From Syngnathus acus (taxonomy: Eukaryota > Chordata > Actinopteri > Syngnathiformes > Syngnathidae): a stretch of 64,000 nucleotides of DNA. The stretch spans positions 2,900,664 through 2,964,663 of the forward strand of contig NC_051088.1 of assembly GCF_901709675.1 (NCBI RefSeq), given 5' to 3'. Below, one piece after another: positions 59,601-64,000 of the stretch; position 1 is the stretch's first letter, and every line of letters begins with the position of its first letter. The position numbers and the translations under genes are program-made. The notes beneath the pieces were generated by a model. It was not told the origin of the DNA. It ran no database searches and saw nothing but the letters and a program-made list of their open reading frames with translations.

Positions 59601-61806
59601 TTTTTAATTTTAGCTCGTGATGTGCAGAAAACATGGGACAGCAGAACTTTTATATAACATTAAACACTCACAACCATCATCTGGTTCTTTTCTTCATTCT
59701 CCTGTGTGTTTTTAAGTTTGCTTCAATACAGTCTTGTTTCCATTGACGTATTTATCGACACCCGGAAGTAGGGGATCCCCAACCAGCCGCTTTTCATTGC
59801 AATGATATTTTTAGAGTACTGTAATTGATGTTGACCAACATCAGCCGTTTGGGTGGAGCCCACCTGCTTGCGAGCCGGGGAGCGGAGCCTTCGTGTAGAG
59901 CAGATCGCACCGAGGGAAACACTTCAGTTGGCTACGCAGCAAGGAGGAGCCGTGTTGTGTCACATTGCCCACAATTTAAACTGTTTACTTCACTGTAAAA
60001 GCAGGAGATTCGTGGGAGAAATGACAGCTCGGGGGACAGGCAGTAGACAGCGTTAAAAATCGGGAATCTCCCGCCTAAATCGGGAAAGTTGGCAAGTATG
60101 ATGACAAGGTCAAAAATGAGTTACAGCTTGCTCAGTATGATGCGCTATAGCGCTACAAAGCTGCAACAACTGTCATAATGAACACTTCTGTGCATACTAA
60201 AATGTTTTGACTTCACTTTGTGTTTAATTATCTGGTTTAATTCTCTTGTTTAATTTTCTTGTTCTCTTCTCTAAGTTCTCTTGTTGTGGACAAGCAGCCC
60301 CCTCAAGTTATCAAGACGCAGTCCAAGTTCTCCACAACTGTGCGCTACCTGCTGGGTGAGAAAATTGCACCTGGAAAGCCTGTGGTTCTAAAAGCACAAA
60401 TCATTAATGAGCTCCAGGCCAGAAACCTGAACATCACACCCAGGTGAGTAACTCATGATAAATTTGAAGACACCAAACCAAGAATGTAACATAACATTAT
60501 GTCTTTATCCGGGTATCTGCCGTGTATCCACCAAGTATTGAATTTGATTTTCCAATGCTTAGAATTTCCCAATGCAATCATTAGAAACACGCATTGGAAA
60601 CATGTTTTCTATAGAAACAGTTAAATTGCCAAGGTATCTTTGTCAGAATGGCTTTCAGCGTAGTCTATGCTTCTTCTGGAGTCTGGCAACTAATGAAATA
60701 CATCTGGGTTGTACTCACATTGAGCAAACTCTTGGAGAATGGCTTGCCTCTCTGCTTCGTGAATTCGGCCTGTGTGTGGGCATACGTATATGCTTTAAAT
60801 AAAACCATTCTGTAATCCTCTGAATAAATGAAAATAGTTCACTCATCCATTTTTTTGCTACTACTCCTTTGATTCCCTGAGCAATCAAGTAAAAAAATTG
60901 AATTTGTTGGTGTAGATGAAAAAAAAAAGAAGAGCCCTTCAATAATTAACATTGTATTTTGGGTGTTGGATAGGGATGCTCGTTACGGTACAAAACATTA
61001 GTTCATTGATTGTTTGGCTCCTTGCCTTTAAGAGCACAGTCACTTCCTGTATCTAGCCTTTTCCATTGCGTTTGTCATTTCTTTAAGACAGAGCTCCAGA
61101 TTTTAAGAAGGAATTCCAGATTTTTGGGGCCAACCACTTTCTTTCATGCTGTACCTGCTTAATTAAAATTGTCATTTTATCAAATTAAAGAACAAAATAA
61201 TAATGACATCACAGGTGTTAGTTTATGCATTCAAGGGCTTTTCAGGCCAATTAAGACATGGCATGTTATTATTTGCAGTGAGGATGTTCAGTCAGTGATC
61301 AATAACACAGCGGTCCTGGAACATAACACGGCTACCAAGAGCACATGTGCCACCTTCAGGAATATGGTATGTTACACATCACTTTTCATCTTGCAGTTTT
61401 GAAATGACTGCACTCTGGTAACAAGTTAAAATTTGAACTTGTATGCGACAGTCCATCAAAAAGATCAAGAGAGCAGACCGAAAGGGGTCTGAGTCTGTGA
61501 CAGAGGAAAAGTTTGCCCTCCTCTTTTCAACAGAGATCACCATCACAGGCTGTGACACTCCCTATAAAATCCAGGTTTGTTTTTAAATGTGCTTTACATC
61601 ATCTCAATAGATTCAACTCAATTGGCTATTACTGTGAAATGTGTATACCAAAGTAAACCTCAATCAACCAAGGACTAGTGTAAATATCACACGATGAATA
61701 TATGTCATTCCAGATGATCTCTTTACCACTCGTCGTCATTGTCCATGGCAGCCAAGACAACAATGCGCTGGCTACCATCATTTGGGATTGTGCTTTTTCT
61801 GAACCA
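38566..61806 (+). CDS. stat6: STAT transcription factor, STAT6-like, 5' eleven coding exons
   Basis: Eleven exons, joined by GT-AG introns with consistent phases, encode 455 residues before the window ends. The N-domain starts [19 protein letters not shown] and includes [18 protein letters not shown]. Exons 2-7 encode helices of the coiled-coil domain. Exon 8 has [16 protein letters not shown], the entry to the DNA-binding domain. Exon 10 gives [11 protein letters not shown] and SESVTEEKF, and exon 11 gives [19 protein letters not shown] proteins are cytoplasmic latent factors activated by JAK phosphorylation. STAT6 serves IL-4/IL-13-type signalling. INNTAVLE and the residues before LPLVVIVHG favour STAT6, while the FRNMS block recalls STAT5, so STAT5 is the main alternative. 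The linker, SH2 and transactivation parts lie beyond the window. Many introns are filled with transposons. Confidence 0.88.
38824..38968 (+). CDS. stat6: stat6 coding exon 2
   Basis: The acceptor TTTTCTCAG is followed by G, which completes the Trp codon split from exon 1. It then encodes [20 protein letters not shown] and onward to RNM, ending in phase 0 at GTAAGG. The intron before it is only 124 bp. Confidence 0.92.
39036..41030. mobile_element. Tigger-type element with a nested hAT, in stat6 intron
   Basis: The ends CAGTGGAGCCTCGGTTTTCG and its inverse are flanked by TA. Inside are two blocks of GCAGTTGCGC minisatellite and two near-copies of a block around AAATGCTTAAAAAAGGCGTT (40738 and 40876). 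A hAT element sits at 39270-40287. No transposase frame is left apart from the short MPPKEASG start near 39236. Confidence 0.93.
39270..40287. mobile_element. hAT element nested in Tigger
   Basis: The ends CAGTGACGTGCGGTGAGG and GAGTGCACGTCACTG are inverted. AGTAAAGC flanks both sides exactly (39262-39269 and 40288-40295). The unoccupied site is visible in the sister copy at 28386-28400. No intact transposase is present. The minus-strand frames 39439-39783 and 39826-40140 are unassigned. Confidence 0.93.
41340..41850 (-). pseudogene. LINE reverse transcriptase relic in stat6 intron
   Basis: On the minus strand the block CFVDLEKA (about 41775-41800) matches the motif A region of fish non-LTR retrotransposons. 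The plus-strand text TCCAAGTCCACAAAACACAT and CTTACTGCCGGCAATG fits the same family, read backwards. It carries several frame breaks. Confidence 0.55.
42358..42438 (+). CDS. stat6: stat6 coding exon 3
   Basis: Twenty-seven codons in phase 0 ([18 protein letters not shown] and on) between TCTTCCAG and GTAAGG. It aligns with the STAT helix where human STAT6 has a similar DPLKLVATFRQIL-type stretch (from memory). Confidence 0.88.
43090..43270 (+). CDS. stat6: stat6 coding exon 4 (coiled coil)
   Basis: The acceptor TGTGTACAG gives sixty codons plus one base, rich in Gln, Glu, Leu and Lys heptads ([16 protein letters not shown]), ending at G|GTAATT. The frame is closed in phase by exon 5. Confidence 0.88.
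44545..44758. mobile_element. Short palindromic hAT MITE
   Basis: CAGGGGTGGGCAATTCCGG and its inverse form the ends, with long inner palindromes (ATTCAAATGATC and inverse, GGTCCTCGAGGGCC). The flanks CTGTGCGG and CTGTACGG are an 8-bp duplication with one change. Confidence 0.92.
45183..45951 (+). mobile_element. hAT-derived MITE with ZBED-type start
   Basis: Starts TAGGGGTGTAACG and ends CACCCCTA. ATAAATTA flanks both sides exactly (45175-45182 and 45952-45959). The right arm of the host element shows the same site unoccupied. A transposase start survives at 45441-45548. Confidence 0.95.
45441..45548 (+). pseudogene. Truncated ZBED-like hAT transposase start
   Basis: A 35-codon frame from the [19 protein letters not shown] then [15 protein letters not shown], which is the opening of a BED zinc finger (Trp-x-x-Phe-Gly-Phe) as in ZBED1/4-type transposases. 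A stop follows before any zinc-binding cysteine, so the rest has been deleted. Confidence 0.8.
47209..47620. other. stat6 intron DNA, no further feature
   Basis: Unique-looking intron sequence apart from a short GGGGCAGTGCCCCC palindrome near 47413 that may belong to an old transposon. Confidence 0.5.
47621..47706 (+). CDS. stat6: stat6 coding exon 5 (coiled coil)
   Basis: After TGGCACAG, two bases finish a Gly codon, followed by 28 codons including [15 protein letters not shown], to the donor ACG|GTGAGC. Confidence 0.88.
49227..49400. repeat. CA-rich microsatellite
   Basis: Imperfect (CA)n with CACG and TCAC interruptions. It gives false His/Thr-rich ORFs. Confidence 0.9.
49834..51321. mobile_element. 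TA-flanked MITE, ATAAGTCGC end type, nested
   Basis: Same ends and order as 3862-4813 and the left part of 44773-47208. A block of about 140 bp (50120-50260, repeated about 50280-50400) is tandemly duplicated. The 118-bp minisatellite covers about 50650-50955. Confidence 0.9.
51553..51954. other. stat6 intron DNA, old mariner-like piece possible
   Basis: The word ACAAGACAATGACCCACAAC (51805-51824) looks like the Tc1/mariner transposase motif coding for Asn-Asp-Pro-Gln/His. The frame is broken and no ends are visible. Confidence 0.35.
51955..52103 (+). CDS. stat6: stat6 coding exon 6 (coiled coil)
   Basis: The acceptor TGTTGCAG is followed by [20 protein letters not shown] and a basic Trp-rich stretch ([10 protein letters not shown]), ending TG|GTAAGA in phase 2. 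Confidence 0.9.
52552..53657 (+). mobile_element. TA-flanked MITE, AGGCGCACC end type, three 250-bp units
   Basis: CCGTATTTTCCGCACT and GTGCGGAAAATACGG form the ends, with TA flanks. Units end in ATAGGTAAG at 52881, 53132 and 53382, about 250 bp apart. Each contains CGATCATTTATAGGAGATCG-like words. It lies between stat6 exons 6 and 7. Confidence 0.93.
54416..56077. mobile_element. hAT element nested in Tigger
   Basis: CAGTGTTTCCCAACCAGTGT and GGTTGGGAAACACTT form the ends (last base changed). GTATAAAT flanks exactly (54408-54415, 56078-56085). It carries another hAT at 54869-55740. No transposase frame was recognised. Confidence 0.92.
54869..55740 (-). mobile_element. hAT MITE nested in hAT (third level)
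   Basis: CAGGGGTGGGCAAACT and AGTTTGCCCACCCCTG form the ends. AGCTAGTC flanks exactly (54861-54868, 55741-55748). The interior matches 1198-1765 in reverse. Confidence 0.95.
56091..57354 (-). mobile_element. TA-flanked MITE, ATAATGCGC end type, nested in Tigger
   Basis: Inverse of 23582-24920 in layout, with TA on both sides. It includes the captured SINE-like segment (56997-57240) but lacks the 65-bp retroelement tail. Confidence 0.93.
57531..57745. repeat. Tandem duplication of about 110 bp
   Basis: The block CAGCAAAAAC...AATTTCAAAAAACAAAAAC...ATTCTAATGAAAGAT appears at about 57531-57630 and again at 57641-57745. It lies inside the Tigger body, next to the truncated transposase frame. Confidence 0.85.
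57704..57925 (-). pseudogene. Tigger transposase N-terminus, truncated
   Basis: From the ATG at 57925 the frame reads [20 protein letters not shown] and onward to [20 protein letters not shown], a helix-turn-helix (CENP-B/pogo type) DNA-binding start. It ends after 73 codons, when it enters the tandem duplication, so the DDE catalytic part is missing. Confidence 0.85.
58126..58961. other. stat6 intron DNA with an old element
   Basis: No gene. The segment 58470-58750 has an open frame (58471-58854) of Lys/Thr-rich start and a block ending near GTCGACTTCCGGGGTCCACTG, which looks like a mutated transposon end. Confidence 0.4.
58962..59078 (+). CDS. stat6: stat6 coding exon 7 (coiled coil)
   Basis: The acceptor ATGTGTCAG; the first G completes a Trp codon. 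It encodes [20 protein letters not shown] and ends AG|GTAGGT in phase 2. Confidence 0.9.
59105..60100. mobile_element. Probable hAT-like element (CATACTTGCCAACTTT ends)
   Basis: CATACTTGCCAACTTT on the left and AAAGTTGGCAAGTATG on the right are perfectly inverted. An inner copy of the left end (ACATGCCAACTTTGTATTGTG-like) lies near 59271, so the left end is duplicated. I could not see a clean target duplication. Confidence 0.75.
60276..60443 (+). CDS. stat6: stat6 coding exon 8 (DNA-binding domain entry)
   Basis: TCTCTAAG is an unusual but valid acceptor. The exon carries [16 protein letters not shown], the STAT signature strand, and ends AG|GTGAGT in phase 2. Confidence 0.95.
60444..61278. 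other. stat6 intron 8, no feature seen
   Basis: AT-rich intron sequence without recognisable transposon ends or coding frames. Confidence 0.5.
61279..61366 (+). CDS. stat6: stat6 coding exon 9
   Basis: After TTTGCAG it encodes [16 protein letters not shown] and ATFRNM, ending in phase 0 at GTATGT. INNT with a following LE is close to STAT6. Confidence 0.93.
61452..61574 (+). CDS. stat6: stat6 coding exon 10
   Basis: After GCGACAG it encodes 41 codons with [20 protein letters not shown], the conserved STAT loop, and ends CAG|GTTTGT. Confidence 0.95.
61714..61806 (+). CDS. stat6: stat6 coding exon 11 (last in window)
   Basis: After CATTCCAG it encodes 31 codons with [15 protein letters not shown] and [10 protein letters not shown], and ends CCA|GTAAGT in phase 0. 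The next exon is not found up to 64000. Confidence 0.95.
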
Positions 61807-63046
61807 GTAAGTGAAACCTTTTCTCCGTGCAGTGGTACTTAAAAGTTGGACCACAACCCATTTTTTACTGATGGCCAAACTTAAGTTTAAAACTTACATT
61901 TTCCTTTGACATCAATTATATTCATTCCAAAATTCTAACTGTCATTATTGTAAAATATTTATTTCCTAAACTTGCAAGTTTTTCAGGAACATTTTAAGAT
62001 GGTCATGTGACAATTATCACCCCTGGCAAAAATTGTAGAATCACCAGTCTCAGGGATGTTCTTTCAGGTTTTTAAATTTGTAGTAAAACTTTCTGGCTTT
62101 AAGAAATACTAAAATGTGGTAGTCAGTAACAATTACATTTTAGACCAAGCAAAAGGAAATAAAATATGGGATCATCCTTTAAATTTCTATTGGTACAACT
62201 CAAATCGGGGATGCCAAGATTAGTTGACCAATCACGGCGATGCCAACGATCAAAATCGTCGACAATTAATTGGAGCAGTCAATGAATTGTTTATTTATAA
62301 ATGTTTTACTTGCTGCTGTACTTTTCTCTCGAAAATGGCTCTTCTCCCACTAATGCCTTGTCTGTGACGCACATGCTCAGTACTGACTGGTAATCAGAGC
62401 CCGTAATATAAACAGAAGTATTTTTCATACTTGAGTGACATAGCTAACCCGTGTTAGCAGTCTGACAGTCTGTGCACATTTCACCCAAAATACCTAAATG
62501 CAAACCTCCCTTTTATGGCACGTTGTGGATAATGCCTAAAAAAAAAAGAAGCACGTTGTGAACAATGCCTGATATCATATCTGTCGTGTCAGTCGTGTCT
62601 CGAAGCTAGCTGTGGTTAACATACAAAGGCTACCATGTGCATCTGATGGAACGCCACACACAATGTCCTGTTCTGGTACGCTAACATGTTGTATCATCAT
62701 CCATAGATTACCGAGGCATCAGTCAGCGAACTCACGTTTATTAAAAACCAAAATACAGTTAAAAAACAAAATACAGCACCTTCGATGCAATTCATATGAT
62801 ACAACTACTCAAAATACACCCACAAGAAGTGAAAACATAGAGCACACAGCTCTAAAATCAGCAGAAGGACTAAACGCTAATGCTATGAAAACGAGTGCAT
62901 AGACACGCAATATTATTAAAGTGAAATACAGTTTATTACTTTTGTGTCATCTCAAGCTTACCACTTTACTGTGTCTGTCGTTTCCATGGATTGAAGGAAC
63001 CGAACCATCAACGAAACGAAGTCTTTCGGCGAATCTTTCTCTATAC
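61807..63046. other. stat6 intron 11, contains an old hAT-like piece
   Basis: A segment near 62212-62330 with GATTAGTTGACCAATCACGG and CGATCAAAATCGTCGAC resembles a known fish hAT end. The remainder shows no gene and no STAT exon. Confidence 0.5.
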
Positions 63047-64000
63047 CAGTGCTTCTCAATAATTTTCTGTGATGCCCCCCCTAGGGAGAAGAAAACATTT
63101 CGCCCCCCCATGTTATTAACATTAAAGAAAACAAAATATAAATAAATAAAAAAAGATCAACTTACAATAAAGAATAACTATTAATAACGTCGTTTTTTAG
63201 TTTGTAACGGAACAGATTCAATGTGCATCACTTTGCCTGAAATTAAAAATAAATTATAATTATTTAAACTATAAACATTCTTGACCAACTGCCATTTTAT
63301 GCTGGAAAAAATACAATAAAATAATAATAAACATACATAATATGAAATTAAATAACAGCAATAAATGATATTCAATTCAAAGTAATCAGCAACATCAACT
63401 CAGGAGCACAATATATAAAATATTTTAACCTCCAAAACAAAAAATGAATAAGACAATTTGTGCTCAAAATGAGGCAGCATAACGGAGACCCATATCCACG
63501 ACTGCAGGTAGTATCAGCTGTTCTGCAATGGTGTGGTTTTTTCTTGCACTGAGCAATTTGGTACGCTGTTTTATATGATGCTTACAGTGCTTGCTGATTG
63601 ACTGAAGTAGCATTCACAAAGTGGGATGATTGTTGGCAATATTCAGCCCGTTTTCGCTGAAAAACCTCAAGCATCTTATCAGCATGATTGGGGTGCAATG
63701 ACTTTAGAAGTGCCACCTTAATTTATTTGGCTTCGTACTGTCCGCTGCCAACATTGTAAGGCACAGTAAACACACCGGTCTTTCCTCGTCTCCCATCGTA
63801 GTCGCACTGAAGCCGAGCGCTACATACGCTTCGTCATATTTCCTTGTCTTAGCTTTCGTGTGACTCTCAATTCTCTTATCTCCGTCTCTCTCTGCCGTTC
63901 TTTTCAATCCTGTTCAATATTTTTCCATGGTGTCCCACTGCACTTTTTATCGCCTGCTCTGTGCTGTGTGCGTATTGATTGATTGATTGACGCCCATCAT
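63047..64000 (-). mobile_element. hAT element, runs past the window end
   Basis: CAGTGCTTCTCAATAATTTT followed by GATGCCCCCCC is a typical hAT end. The transposase start (63704-63907) reads on the minus strand, so this is the 3' end of the element and its 5' end lies beyond 64000. Confidence 0.75.
63704..63907 (-). pseudogene. hAT transposase N-terminus with BED-type finger
   Basis: Reads RKYDEAYVALGFSA then PVCLLCLTMLAADSTKPNKL and RWHF, the BED zinc-finger opening of ZBED5-like transposases. The His pair after RWHF is cut by a stop, so the finger is incomplete. The short distance (about 660 bp) to the element's other end implies a large internal deletion. Confidence 0.8.

Noticed and set aside
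38566-61806. STAT5 as the identity of the STAT gene
   Set aside because: The FRNMS block is STAT5-like, but the N-terminus, the INNT-LE block and the sequence before LPLVVIVHG fit STAT6 better. STAT5 is kept as an alternative only.

Overview
This window is nuclear DNA of a teleost fish, probably a percomorph. The evidence is intron-containing vertebrate genes, fish-type dispersed SINEs, (GGAT)n SINE tails, and dense hAT, Tc1/mariner/Tigger and Penelope elements. There is no sign of prokaryotic or organellar DNA. No tRNA, rRNA or CRISPR array was found.

Two conserved genes are well supported, both on the + strand. fignl2 (fidgetin-like 2, a degenerate AAA+ protein of the microtubule-severing group) has its main coding exon at 7010-9037. 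A short upstream in-frame exon at 5856-5921 may add 25 residues. The second gene is a STAT transcription factor, best matched to STAT6. Eleven coding exons from 38566 to 61806 encode 455 residues: the N-domain, the coiled coil and the start of the DNA-binding domain. The rest lies beyond the window. All exon phases fit together, and a CpG-bearing segment ending in a donor at 30885/30886 may be its non-coding first exon. Both genes have human relatives on 12q13, which agrees with conserved synteny. A small antisense ORF at 34665-34871, in the presumed stat6 intron 1, could encode a single-pass membrane protein.

Most of the remaining sequence is layered transposable elements, many with readable target-site duplications (TSDs). 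Region by region: 1-5 kb holds partial MITEs and a hAT piece. 5-9 kb is fignl2, and 9-14 kb is its 3' flank with old SINE and LINE relics. 14.8-17.0 kb is a hAT-like element made mostly of tandem repeats. 17.35-20.07 kb is a Penelope-like retroelement (PLE) with inverted terminal repeats, each holding a candidate hammerhead ribozyme, flanked by a 13-bp TSD. 20-22.3 kb holds hAT MITEs, and 22.55-26.12 kb is a hAT element with two further elements nested inside. 26-38 kb carries Tigger, hAT, a DD41D-type mariner relic, SINEs and a decayed LINE. 39-61 kb is the stat6 gene, whose larger introns consist largely of transposons, including a Tigger stack at 54.2-58.1 kb and MITEs with inverted duplications. 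63-64 kb begins another hAT element.

A recurring theme is a group of TA-flanked, TIR-bearing elements whose ends start CCGTA or CCGTT and carry subterminal TATAAG-CGC or ATAATGCGC words. Four related end types occur in about eleven copies. They are likely non-autonomous, because no complete transposase was found in any of them.
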